DNA of 42,358 nucleotides. Origin: Acetothermia bacterium UBA3571. GTDB lineage: Bacteria > Bipolaricaulota > Bipolaricaulia > Bipolaricaulales > Bipolaricaulaceae. Positions 8,468 to 16,516 of this stretch are shown in pieces (positions within the stretch are counted from its first letter, which is position 1; the number at the start of each line of letters is the position of its first letter). The notes below the pieces were generated by a model, which worked only from the letters and a program-made list of their open reading frames with translations, had not been told where the DNA came from and searched no databases. The stretch is taken from NCBI GenBank assembly GCA_002375995.1, contig DFNI01000024.1, forward strand, positions 1-42,358, written 5' to 3'. The position numbers and the translations under genes are program-made.

Positions 8468-10073
8468 CCTCCCGTTCACCTCCTTGAGAAAGGAGCCGCA
8501 ACATCCCGCCCCGGAGCTCGGCGCGGAGCTGGGTCCCCCGGGGGGCCTGGGCGGGATCGGTCACGATCCCGTCTCCCACACGGCGGATGATGGCGTACCC
8601 TCTCTCCACGACCCGACGGGGATCCAGGGCTTGTAACCTTTTTTCCCGGTCAGAGAGGCGGTGTGCTTCACGGGTCAAAAGTGCGCGGGCCTGGGAAAGG
8701 ACCCGGGTGTGCAGCTCCTGGATCCTCTGGTGGGCTTCGGAAAATTCCCGGGAACATCCCCGGCGGAGCCGCTCCCCCACCTGCTCGAGGTAATCCCGCT
8801 CCCTCCCCAACGCCATCCCGGCCGCCCGGGGGAGGGCGCGGTAGAGACGCCCCAAATCACGGCGGGCTTCCCGGAGCTTTTGGGCGACGGCGAGGTTAAA
8901 GTGTCGGACCCTTTCCTGGTGGGCCTTTTTGGCTTCGGACAAAGCCCTGTGGGCCTGGGATAGGATCTGTTCCAGGGCGTCCTCAAGGCCTTGGAGCGTC
9001 TCCCGCACCCGCTGGACCAAAAGCTGCGCCGCGGCGGTGGGGGTCTTGGCCCGCCAGCCCACGTAATCCAACACGGAGAAGTCTTGCTCGTGTCCGATCC
9101 CGATCACCACCGGGATAGGGAAGGTGGCCACCGCCCGGCCCAGCGCCTCCGAATCGAACCAAGCGAGGTCCGTCCGGGACCCGCCGCCCCGGCAAATGAG
9201 GACCACGTCGAACTCCTGGGCCCTCTCCCGGAACCAGTCCAGGGCATTGAGGACCGAGGCCTCGGTGTAGGGCCCCTGGACCCGTGCCCCGTGGACCGTG
9301 ACCCGGAAAGAGAACCCCGATTCCCGCAGGGTCTTCAACACATCCTTTTCCGCATCGGAGCCCAGGCTCGTGATCAGGCCGACCCTAAGGGGAAGCAGAG
9401 GGAAAGGCAAGGATTTGTTGAGGTCGATGACCCCCTCTTTAGCGAGCTTGCGGATGATCTCCTCCCGTCGGCGGGCCACCTCTCCCAACGTGTAGTTGAT
9501 GTCCAGGTCCTGTACAATGACCCGGTATTCGCCCCAGTCCACCTTCAGGTCTACTTGAACGAGCACCCGGACCTTCACCTCGTCTTCCAGGCGGAAGGGG
9601 TTCCCGGCCTGGGAAAGCTTTCGCTCGATGTAGGCCCGGGCCTCGGGGAAAAGCACCGCCGAGACCTCCGCCACGATGGAGCCGTCCTCCCGGCGTTCCG
9701 CCAAGCGGAAGTCCACCACGTCCTTGTGGGCGCTCTTCTGGAACCCGAGGATCTCCCCTACCACCCACAGGGGTCCGGGAAAGGCGGCGTAGATGGCGTT
9801 CCGCACCTGGAGGTTAAGCTGGGATATCGTGAGGCCCCCGGTGTCAGCGCGCCGTTCTTCGTATAGCTGCAATGTCGCCTCGTCGAAGGAGAACCCCGCC
9901 TCCCTAAGAAGTTCCACCACCGCCACCACGTGTTGGGTGGGGACGGTCCAGCAGCGGTTCGCCCTGTCCCAGCGCCGCTCGGGTAGCCCCCTCACCAGGT
10001 TCACCAGGTCCGGGTCGTAATCGAACCGGATGTGGAGGAGCCCATCCTTTTGATACACCACTCGCTGCGCCAT
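8457..10073 (-). CDS. xseA: Exodeoxyribonuclease VII large subunit with extra N-terminal HARP-like domain
   Basis: Catalytic subunit of exonuclease VII, which digests single-stranded DNA from both ends. The standard protein begins near residue 81 (LTISQLNLQVRNAIY) with the OB-fold. The nuclease core follows, with LPLRVGLITSLGSDAEKD, VLICRGGGSRTDLAWFDSEA and VIGIGHEQDFSVLDYVG, which carry the conserved Asp, Arg, His and Asp, and then the coiled-coil. Residues 5-65 are extra: FDYDPDLVNLVRGLPERRWD and then CWTVP resemble the small HARP domain of SMARCAL1-type helicases. That assignment is by eye. At 538 aa it is longer than the usual 400-460. The ATG at 10073 is the first start, with AAGGCG before it. 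Confidence 0.93.
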   Translation of the reverse strand: MAQRVVYQKDGLLHIRFDYDPDLVNLVRGLPERRWDRANRCWTVPTQHVVAVVELLREAGFSFDEATLQLYEERRADTGGLTISQLNLQVRNAIYAAFPGPLWVVGEILGFQKSAHKDVVDFRLAERREDGSIVAEVSAVLFPEARAYIERKLSQAGNPFRLEDEVKVRVLVQVDLKVDWGEYRVIVQDLDINYTLGEVARRREEIIRKLAKEGVIDLNKSLPFPLLPLRVGLITSLGSDAEKDVLKTLRESGFSFRVTVHGARVQGPYTEASVLNALDWFRERAQEFDVVLICRGGGSRTDLAWFDSEALGRAVATFPIPVVIGIGHEQDFSVLDYVGWRAKTPTAAAQLLVQRVRETLQGLEDALEQILSQAHRALSEAKKAHQERVRHFNLAVAQKLREARRDLGRLYRALPRAAGMALGRERDYLEQVGERLRRGCSREFSEAHQRIQELHTRVLSQARALLTREAHRLSDREKRLQALDPRRVVERGYAIIRRVGDGIVTDPAQAPRGTQLRAELRGGMLRLLSQGGEREDGG

Positions 10074-10145
10074 CGCCTTAACCTAACCTCGGGAGCTCAC
10101 CGGGACAAGACACCTGCCCTTGGGTGTTTTGGGTTAACTCGGAAT

Positions 10146-10151
10146 TATAAT
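10146..10151 (+). promoter_or_regulatory. Consensus -10 box upstream of trxB
   Basis: A perfect TATAAT lies inside the palindrome ATTATAAT, about 40 nt before the trxB start and 73 nt before divergent xseA. No good -35 lies 16-18 nt upstream in either direction. It could serve either gene. Confidence 0.35.
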
Positions 10152-10192
10152 AAGGCCAAAAATCGACCTTTCTAGATGAGACGGAGATGAAC

Positions 10193-11149
10193 ATGATGGA
10201 CGACATCTGGGATGTGATCATCGTGGGCGGAGGACCTGCGGGCCTTACCGCGGGAATCTATGCCAAGCGGGCAGGACTGAATACGGTGGTGCTGGAGAAG
10301 GCCATCGCCGGGGGACAGCTCGCCGAAGCGGTAACCGTGGAGAACTTCCCCGGGTTCCCCGAGCCCCTTCCCGGAGCGGAGCTTGGGGAGAGGATGCGCA
10401 AGCAGGCGGAGAAGCTGGGGGTAAGGTTTCAACGGGGGGAAGCCCGGGGGCTCAAGCGAGAAGGAGATTTTTGGGTGGTGGAGGCCGATGCTACAGAGCT
10501 TAAAGGCCGGGCGGTTATCATCGCTACCGGGGGTGTGCCCAAGGAGCTTCCCGCCAAGGGCGCCCGGGAATTCAAGGGGCGCGGGGTTTCCTACTGTGCC
10601 ACCTGTGATGGGTTCTTCTTCCGCGGAAAGAAGGTCCTAATGGTGGGGGCCGGGGACGCCGCCCTGGAGGAGGCCCTTTTCCTCACCGACATCTGTGAGA
10701 AGGTGTATGTCGCGGTGCGTCATCCCGCGGATGACCCCCACGCTATCCGGGCCGCGGCGGTCCTCAAAGAACGGGCCCTATCCCACCCCAAGATCGAGTT
10801 CCTCTGGAACGTGGTGGTGGAGGAGGTCCGCGGGGACGGCGCTGTGAAGGAGGTGGTACTCAAGGACCTGGGAAGCGGCGAGCTAAAGAACCTTCCCGTG
10901 GAGGGCGTTTTCGTGAAGATCGGGTATCGCCCGGCCACCGAATGGCTGCGGGGGGTGGTGGAGCTGGATGAAGGGGGGTATGTGGTGACGGATGAGTGGA
11001 TGCGGACGAGCCGACCCGGGGTGTTCGCGGCGGGGGACGTGCGGGTGCCAGTGGGACGGTATGCCCAGGCAGTGATCGCCGCGGCGGAGGGGGCCATCGC
11101 GGCCCTCAAGGCCCACGAGTACATCTCCGAGAAGGTAAGGGGGAGGTGA
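10193..11149 (+). CDS. trxB: Thioredoxin reductase-like FAD disulfide oxidoreductase
   Basis: Low-molecular-weight thioredoxin reductase family; moves electrons through FAD and a CxxC pair to thioredoxin or a similar partner. The FAD-binding DVIIVGGGPAGLTAGIYAKR is at the N-terminus, the redox site is SYCATCDG (about C135/C138), the second dinucleotide fold is MVGAGDAALEEALF, and the FAD-closing motif is GVFAAGDVR. The position where NADPH-dependent enzymes carry HRRxxxR reads VRHPADDPHAIR, so NADPH use is doubtful. Start choice: ATGs at 10187, 10193 and 10196 are in frame; GGAG at 10183-10186 best suits 10193, giving 318 aa. An acyl-CoA/ACP synthetase gene follows 4 nt later. Confidence 0.88.
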   Translation: MMDDIWDVIIVGGGPAGLTAGIYAKRAGLNTVVLEKAIAGGQLAEAVTVENFPGFPEPLPGAELGERMRKQAEKLGVRFQRGEARGLKREGDFWVVEADATELKGRAVIIATGGVPKELPAKGAREFKGRGVSYCATCDGFFFRGKKVLMVGAGDAALEEALFLTDICEKVYVAVRHPADDPHAIRAAAVLKERALSHPKIEFLWNVVVEEVRGDGAVKEVVLKDLGSGELKNLPVEGVFVKIGYRPATEWLRGVVELDEGGYVVTDEWMRTSRPGVFAAGDVRVPVGRYAQAVIAAAEGAIAALKAHEYISEKVRGR

Positions 11150-11153
11150 GAGC

Positions 11154-12797
11154 GTGCAGCGGAAAAGGACATATCCCACGATCCAGGGGATCGTCGCCCA
11201 GGCGGTACACGAGCACCCGAAAAAGATAGCGATCAGGATCCCCAAGATCCGGGGGCACAAGATCGAATACAAAGAGCTCTCCTACGGGAAGCTGTGGGAC
11301 CTCGCGGGGAGGTTCGGCCTGTGGATCGCCCGGGAAATCGATCCTGGGGATAGGGTCGCTATCATCTCCAAGCCATCCCTGGGATGGGCGGTGAGCTTCT
11401 TCGCGGCCTTGCGGGCCGGGGCGGTGGTGGTGCCCCTGGATGCCGAGCTGCAACGGGGGGAGGTAAAGAGGATCCTCGAGGAAGCGGAAGTGAAGCTTCT
11501 GTTCGTCGCTTCCCATCGCTGGGATGACCTCTCTGGGCTCGCGGAAGAGGTCTCCAGCTTGAAAGAGGTCTACTCCCTGGAAAAGGAGGACGAGTACCCT
11601 CACCTCTGGGAGCTCATCCCCGATGAGGTGATCGAGCCAGCGGACGCCAAGCCGGATCCGGAAGAGCTGGCGCTGCTCATGTACACCTCGGGCACCACCG
11701 GGGACGCAAAAGGAGTCATGCTCTCCCACCGCAACATTACCTCCAACATCATCGCCATCACCGAAAGCATCCGGGTGGGCCCCGAGGATCGGGTGGTTTC
11801 GATCGTTCCGTGGTATCACATCTACGGCCTCACGGCCACGCTGCTTGCGCCGTTGAGCGTTGGGGCGACGGTCCTTTACACCGACGATTATCGCAACCTG
11901 ATCGAGATCGCCCGCCGCTCCCACTTTACCATCCTCATCGGGGTCCCCAAACTCTTCCACGCCATGTGGCGGAGGATCGAGGAGAACGTGAAGGCCACGC
12001 CGGTCCGCCGGATTCTTTACTATGTGGCACCGAAGCTCATCGGTAAGGCCCTGAAGCGGAAGCTGCTTTCGCCGGAGTTCCGTTTCTTCGTCTCCGGGGG
12101 TGCTCCTTTGGATCCCCGTGTTGCCAAGGGCCTGCGACGCATGGGGCTTGGGATCATCCAGGGATATGGGCTCACGGAGACGGCCCCGGTCCTCACCTTC
12201 AGCACCCCCTTCGCGCGGCAAGCGGGCACGGTGGGCAAACCCCTTCCCGGGGTGGAGCTTAGGATTGAGGACCCCGGGCCCGACGGCTACGGCGAGGTCC
12301 TCGCCCGGGGCCCCAACGTGATGATGGGCTACTACCGCAACCCCCAGCGCACCAAAGAGGTGCTCACCCAGGATGGTTGGTTCCGCACGGGAGATCTGGG
12401 GAAATTGGACTGGCGGGGAAGGCTATATCTTGCCGGCCGCAAGAAGAACGTGATCGTATTGGAGTCGGGGAAGAACGTGTATCCGGAGGAGGTAGAATGG
12501 GAGCTTTCTCGGATTCCCGAGATCGAGGAGGTGATGGTCTACGAAGCCCGGCGCCAGGACAAGGTGGTGGTGGCAGCGCTCATTTACCCAAACTGGGAAG
12601 CCTTACGGGAGCAGGGGATAACGGAAAAAGAAGAGGCCAAGGATCTCCTGTGGGAGAAGATAAGGGAGGCCCAAAGGAACTTGGCCGTCTTCAAGCGGAT
12701 AAAGAGCAAAGAAGACATCGATTTGGTGGACCAGCCATTTGTGAAATCCACCAAGCAGGAGATAAAACGCCACCTCTACGTCGAGGTGCGGAGGTAA
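11154..12797 (+). CDS. AMP-binding acyl-CoA/acyl-ACP synthetase (long-chain fatty acid ligase type)
   Basis: Adenylate-forming enzyme of 547 aa that activates a carboxylic acid with ATP and transfers it to CoA or ACP. Visible motifs are the P-loop MYTSGTTGDAKGVMLSH, IIQGYGLTETAPV, the hinge region GWFRTGDLGKLDWRGRLY and the C-terminal catalytic-lysine region FVKSTKQEIKRH. The best overall resemblance is to FadD/AMP-dependent synthetases for long-chain fatty acids; chain length cannot be read from sequence. The start is a GTG at 11154 with GGGAGGTGAGAGC upstream, 4 nt after the trxB stop, so the genes form an operon. A terminator follows. Confidence 0.88.
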   Translation: MQRKRTYPTIQGIVAQAVHEHPKKIAIRIPKIRGHKIEYKELSYGKLWDLAGRFGLWIAREIDPGDRVAIISKPSLGWAVSFFAALRAGAVVVPLDAELQRGEVKRILEEAEVKLLFVASHRWDDLSGLAEEVSSLKEVYSLEKEDEYPHLWELIPDEVIEPADAKPDPEELALLMYTSGTTGDAKGVMLSHRNITSNIIAITESIRVGPEDRVVSIVPWYHIYGLTATLLAPLSVGATVLYTDDYRNLIEIARRSHFTILIGVPKLFHAMWRRIEENVKATPVRRILYYVAPKLIGKALKRKLLSPEFRFFVSGGAPLDPRVAKGLRRMGLGIIQGYGLTETAPVLTFSTPFARQAGTVGKPLPGVELRIEDPGPDGYGEVLARGPNVMMGYYRNPQRTKEVLTQDGWFRTGDLGKLDWRGRLYLAGRKKNVIVLESGKNVYPEEVEWELSRIPEIEEVMVYEARRQDKVVVAALIYPNWEALREQGITEKEEAKDLLWEKIREAQRNLAVFKRIKSKEDIDLVDQPFVKSTKQEIKRHLYVEVRR

Positions 12798-12820
12798 GGG
12801 CTTTTCCTCCGGAAGCGACG

Positions 12821-12855
12821 GGGCCCCCCTGTTTTTTCGGGCGGGCCCTATTTTT
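12821..12855 (+). terminator. Terminator between convergent transcription units
   Basis: Arms 12821-12831 and 12838-12848 form an 11-bp stem with one mismatch and one G-U pair around a T6 loop. TATTTTT follows on the plus strand. It ends the trxB/acyl synthetase unit; on the minus strand it has no U-tract. Confidence 0.7.
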
Positions 12856-13513
12856 GCTTCTGGAGGGAAAGTTGGGTGACGATCTCCTTGACGCGTTTTG
12901 GAATGTACTCCTTGAGTTCGTGCCAGTTCATGAACGCATCATCGGGAAAGCGGTAGACCTTTTCGAACTTGAAGGAGGGCTGGAAGGCCTTGGTTTTCAG
13001 GTAACTCTCCACGGCGCGGTCCAAGTCCTTGGTTTTAGCGGGGAATTCCTTCACGAAGAAGTCTTTCACCAGAAGGCCCATGGAGCCGGCCTGGGAAGTG
13101 CAGGCTTCGATGGTGTCCATCACCGGGAACTCCCGGGGGTCGAAGGCCAAGGCATGTTTCCCGGGCTGGGAATAGAGTACGGGATGTCCTTCCTCTTCCT
13201 TCCAGAAGGGGAAGCGACGGTAGGTTCCATGCCAGCTAGCCTCCACATTGACCACCTTGTCTTCCTCGTCCACCGAGACCCATACGTGTTCGAGCTCGTA
13301 GAGGTGTTGGATGTCCCAGTCCCACCAGATGGCGTACTCCACGGTGTAGGAGGCGTTTTCGGGGACGTCCACGATCCTGGGGAACGAAGGGGATCGTTCG
13401 GGCTTGCGGAACACTTCCACCCCTACTTTGACCGGAAGGAACGGTTCCCGCTCGTCGAAGCGGAGGATCGGTGCGTGCCTTATAACCCTTTCGCGATCGT
13501 TCTTAGTGAGCAT
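12848..13513 (-). CDS. Uncharacterised protein, Vps62/DUF946-like, at the end of the sugar ABC operon
   Basis: Soluble 221-aa protein without a signal peptide or membrane helix. The segments HAPILRFDEREPFLP, EHVWVSVDEEDKVVN, SWHGTYRR and HPVLYSQPGKHALAFDP resemble by eye the Vps62/DUF946 type of beta-rich domain (YaPhLrfh.dE.ylP, DWE-like strands, H-G pairs). This is suggestive only, and the true function is unknown. The ATG at 13513 lies 11 nt inside the 3' end of the ABC ATPase gene, with GGAGGT upstream, so it is translationally coupled to the importer. A longer frame starting at 13750 lies antisense-like inside the ATPase gene and was not used. A role in binding or processing the imported sugar is inferred from context. 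Confidence 0.75.
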   Translation of the reverse strand: MLTKNDRERVIRHAPILRFDEREPFLPVKVGVEVFRKPERSPSFPRIVDVPENASYTVEYAIWWDWDIQHLYELEHVWVSVDEEDKVVNVEASWHGTYRRFPFWKEEEGHPVLYSQPGKHALAFDPREFPVMDTIEACTSQAGSMGLLVKDFFVKEFPAKTKDLDRAVESYLKTKAFQPSFKFEKVYRFPDDAFMNWHELKEYIPKRVKEIVTQLSLQKQK

Positions 13514-14612
13514 CCTGACGCCCCACCTCCCGTACGGAAAGGCCGTCTTTTGTGAAAAGATGGAGTTTCTCTTGGTCGGGAATGATCCAGAGTTTATCGC
13601 CCACGTCCACCTTGATCTCCCGGGGAGCCAGCACCCTGAAGGAGATCTCGCCGAACCTGAAGTGGACCAACGTTCCACCCCCCAGGGGCTCGGTGAGGAA
13701 GACCTCGCCGAGCAAGGCGTTTCCCTCTTTCTCAGTAGAGAGGCGCACATCTTCGGGACGAATCCCTAAGGTGAACTCCCCTTGGTCCATCTGTCCCAGC
13801 ACCTCACCCCACGCTTCCGCCAACGGGAGGACGAAGCTGTCGGTCACCAAAGCGGGTTTCCCATCGGTTTTCTTGAACTCCACGGGGATCAAGTTCATGG
13901 GTGGATCCCCGATGAAGGAGGCCACGAACAGGTTCCTGGGCCGGTCGTAGAGCTCATCGGGGGGGCCGTACTGTTGCAGCACCCCCTGGTGCATTACCGC
14001 CACCCGCTCCGACATGGTGAGGGCCTCCACCTGGTCGTGGGTGACGAGGATGGAGGTGATCCCAAGCTCCCGCTGCAAGCGCTTTATCTCCGCCCGGGTC
14101 TCGATGCGCAACCGTGCATCCAAGTTGGAGAGGGGCTCGTCCAGGAGGAGGATCTCGGGCTCCTTGACCAGGGCACGGCACAGGGCCACCCGCTGTTGTT
14201 GCCCTCCCGAAAGCTGTCCTGGCATGCGATCCAGGAGCTCCTCGATCTTGGTGAGCTTCGCCACCTCGTGGACTTTGCGGTCGATCTCCTTTCGGGGGAC
14301 CTTGGCGAGCTTCAGGGGGAAGGCGATGTTGTCGTAGACCCGCATATGGGGGTAGAGGGCGTAGGACTGGAACACCAACCCCACGTAGCGGTCTTTGGGT
14401 GCCACGTCGTTCACGAGGACATCGTCGAAATAAATATTTCCCTCGGTGGGGCGATAGATCCCGGCGATCATGAGGAGGGTGGTGGTCTTTCCGCACCCGG
14501 AGGGGCCGAGAAGGGCGATGAACTCCCCGTCCCGCACTTCCAGGTTCAGGTTGTTTACGGCGACAACCTTTCCGAACTTCTTCGTCAGCCGCTCGAGCCT
14601 GATCGATGCCAT
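13503..14612 (-). CDS. Carbohydrate ABC transporter ATP-binding protein (MalK/UgpC/MsmX type)
   Basis: Cytoplasmic ATPase, 369 aa, that powers the permease pair encoded just upstream. Visible are Walker A GPSGCGKTT, Q-loop VFQSYALYPHM, signature LSGGQQQR, Walker B ILLLDEPLSNLDA and the H-loop VTHDQVEA. A C-terminal regulatory TOBE-like domain of about 130 residues (from VASFIGDPPMNLIPVEF, with LGIRPEDVRL) places it in the CUT1 sugar group. It follows the MalG-type permease by 21 nt and overlaps the downstream accessory gene by 11 nt. It may also serve other importers, as MsmX-type ATPases often do. Confidence 0.93.
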   Translation of the reverse strand: MASIRLERLTKKFGKVVAVNNLNLEVRDGEFIALLGPSGCGKTTTLLMIAGIYRPTEGNIYFDDVLVNDVAPKDRYVGLVFQSYALYPHMRVYDNIAFPLKLAKVPRKEIDRKVHEVAKLTKIEELLDRMPGQLSGGQQQRVALCRALVKEPEILLLDEPLSNLDARLRIETRAEIKRLQRELGITSILVTHDQVEALTMSERVAVMHQGVLQQYGPPDELYDRPRNLFVASFIGDPPMNLIPVEFKKTDGKPALVTDSFVLPLAEAWGEVLGQMDQGEFTLGIRPEDVRLSTEKEGNALLGEVFLTEPLGGGTLVHFRFGEISFRVLAPREIKVDVGDKLWIIPDQEKLHLFTKDGLSVREVGRQDAH

Positions 14613-14633
14613 GATCGCCGCGACTCCGTAATT

Positions 14634-15512
14634 TTACCGCCCACCTTTGATCCCGCCTACCGTCACCTTCATGAGGAGCTTCTGGGTCAAGAGAAAGAAG
14701 AGGAGGACCGGGAACATATAGAAGAGGGACACCGCCGCCAGGAGCCCGTAGTTCGTGAACCGATAATTTCCGATGATCGCGTTGATGTAGGAACTCAATG
14801 TCCAGCTGTTCGGATCCCGCACAAAGGTAACGAGGAAGATGTACTCCGCCCACCCGGCCATAAACGCGAACACCGCGATGGCCGCGATCCCCGGCTTCAC
14901 TAACGGGAGCATTACCTTCCAGAAGGTCTGGAATCGGGTGGCCCCATCTATCAGGGCCGACATCTCGATGTCCCACGGGATATCGTCGAAGAACCCCTTC
15001 ATCACCCAAATGCCGAAGGGCACCATTAACCCGGCCCGGACGAGGATCACGCCCCACAGGGAATCCAGGAGTCCCAAGGTACGGAGGATGTAGTAAAGGG
15101 CGATGAGGAGGGTGATGGCGGGAAACGCGTGCAAGATCAAAGTGGAGGCGAGGATCATGGAGCGCCCGGGGAAGTACATCCGGGAGACCACGTAGGCGGC
15201 AGAAGTGGAGACCACCACCATGATCACCGTAACCCCCGCGGCGAGGAAAAAGGTGTTGGCGAAGGTACGCCAGATATTGGGCCAAGCGGGGGAGGGCGAC
15301 TCCCACAAGAAGCTCCAATTGGCCACGGTAAGCTCCTGGGGAACGAACCCGTAGACCAGGTTACCCGTGAAGGCCCCCACGAAAAGCCAAAGGTACCCGA
15401 CCACGATGGGGAGAGAAGCCAGGATGAGGAACACATACATCGAGAACCGGAGGAGCTTTTGCTTTCTCCGCTCTCGCTCCAACGATCCCGGCGTAAACCT
15501 GTGTGTCGCCAT
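14634..15512 (-). CDS. Sugar ABC transporter permease (MalG-like)
   Basis: Inner-membrane subunit of 292 aa with about six hydrophobic helices. The EAA loop that docks on the ATPase reads EMSALIDGATRFQTFWKVML followed by PLVKPG. The ATG at 15512 shares one nucleotide with the stop of the preceding permease gene (TGATG), so coupling is expected; a longer frame to 15689 lies in the other permease gene and was rejected. Together with the MalF-like subunit it forms the heterodimeric channel of a CUT1 carbohydrate importer. The conserved IPWDIEMSALIDGA context supports this family strongly. Confidence 0.92.
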   Translation of the reverse strand: MATHRFTPGSLERERRKQKLLRFSMYVFLILASLPIVVGYLWLFVGAFTGNLVYGFVPQELTVANWSFLWESPSPAWPNIWRTFANTFFLAAGVTVIMVVVSTSAAYVVSRMYFPGRSMILASTLILHAFPAITLLIALYYILRTLGLLDSLWGVILVRAGLMVPFGIWVMKGFFDDIPWDIEMSALIDGATRFQTFWKVMLPLVKPGIAAIAVFAFMAGWAEYIFLVTFVRDPNSWTLSSYINAIIGNYRFTNYGLLAAVSLFYMFPVLLFFLLTQKLLMKVTVGGIKGGR

Positions 15513-16444
15513 CAGGACACCTCGATCCGGGGCTGGGCCATCATCTCCCGGAAGCGGAAGATCTTCCAGTAAGCGATGGACGCCACTGTGCCGATGAGGA
15601 CCAAAACGGTGGCCAGGGCCGCCGCGTATCCGAATTCGTAGGTCCCCGCATATGCACTGAAGGCCTTGTTGTAGGCGTAGAGCGACCATACCTCCGACGC
15701 GTGGAAGGGCCCTCCCTGGGTGATGAGGAGGATGTATTCATAGGACGTGAGGAGGGAGAGGGTCTGATAGGCGGTGATGAACATCAGGGGCCAGCGTATG
15801 AGGGGAAGGACGATATGCCGCACTTCCTGGAACCAGGAGGCCCCGTCCACCCGCGCCGCCCACAGGTAATCCCGGGGGATGGCCTTGATGGCGGAAGTGA
15901 AGATGAGCATTCCCATGGAGGCACCGATGATGCCGTTGGTGATGATGATGACGCCCCAGGGAAACTGGGAGATCCAGGCGATGGGGCGGAGGCCCATGGC
16001 GACCCGGAGGCCGTTGAGGAGTCCGTTGCGGGTGGGAGAGAGGATCCAAAGCCAGATGGCGGCGTACACCACCGGCGGGGTGAATCGGGGAAGGAGCCAC
16101 AGGGCCCGGAAGAATAGCCCCACCCGCTCACTAATGCTCGTGGTGAGGAGGGCCAAGATCAACCCGAAGGTGACGTTGAAGATGGCCAACGTGCCGAAGG
16201 TATACACGAGGGTGTTGATGAGGATCTTGGGGATGAGGAAATCATCGGCCATGCGGAAGAAATTGCCGAGCCCGATGAAGTTCCATTGGAAGCGGTAATC
16301 CATGTTGGTGAAACCCATCACGGCGGTGATGATCACCGGCGCCAGGAAGAAGAGCAGTATCAGGATAAGGCCAGGGAGCAAAAACAAAAAAGCCTGGAGA
16401 TACCCTTTGGCGCGGCCGGTCCTTTTGGGATCCCCTGACGACAT
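15512..16444 (-). CDS. Sugar ABC transporter permease (MalF-like)
   Basis: Inner-membrane subunit, 310 aa, about six helices beginning with FLFLLPGLILILLFFLAPVI. The EAA loop reads IPRDYLWAARVDGASWFQEV followed by RHIVLPLIRWP. The start is placed at the ATG at 16444, giving a short cytoplasmic tail before the first helix; a longer in-frame start at 16510 would translate through the hairpin that follows the binding-protein gene and is unlikely. The SD is weak (GTGGGAAAT). A weak start plus the upstream hairpin would lower permease output relative to the binding protein, a common need in ABC operons. Confidence 0.9.
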   Translation of the reverse strand: MSSGDPKRTGRAKGYLQAFLFLLPGLILILLFFLAPVIITAVMGFTNMDYRFQWNFIGLGNFFRMADDFLIPKILINTLVYTFGTLAIFNVTFGLILALLTTSISERVGLFFRALWLLPRFTPPVVYAAIWLWILSPTRNGLLNGLRVAMGLRPIAWISQFPWGVIIITNGIIGASMGMLIFTSAIKAIPRDYLWAARVDGASWFQEVRHIVLPLIRWPLMFITAYQTLSLLTSYEYILLITQGGPFHASEVWSLYAYNKAFSAYAGTYEFGYAAALATVLVLIGTVASIAYWKIFRFREMMAQPRIEVS

Positions 16445-16467
16445 ATTTCCCACAACGAGCAGATTAT

Positions 16468-16507
16468 AAAAAGGCCCCGCCCTGAGGAAAAGGGGCGGGG
16501 CCTTTTT
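16468..16507 (-). terminator. Terminator-like hairpin between the binding-protein and permease genes
   Basis: A perfect 15-bp inverted repeat (16468-16482 with 16493-16507; arm AAAAAGGCCCCGCCC; 10-nt loop) starts 10 nt after the binding-protein stop and, on the minus strand, ends in T5. Being inside the operon it probably acts as a partial terminator or as a 3' stabiliser of the binding-protein mRNA. Confidence 0.75.
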
Positions 16508-16516
16508 CACCCGGGT

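Noticed and set aside
8991..9866. 291-codon plus-strand frame opposite xseA
   Set aside because: Antisense shadow; translation lacks any recognisable motif.
12377..14903. Long plus-strand frames (12377-13555 and 13782-14903) opposite the Vps62-like and ATPase genes
   Set aside because: They mirror the coding strand of genes with clear motifs.
13954..15318. 454-codon minus-strand frame crossing the ATPase and permease genes
   Set aside because: Out-of-frame reading through two solid genes and their junction.
16445..16510. Longer start of the MalF-like permease
   Set aside because: It would translate through the terminator-like hairpin and adds a tail that does not look like the family.
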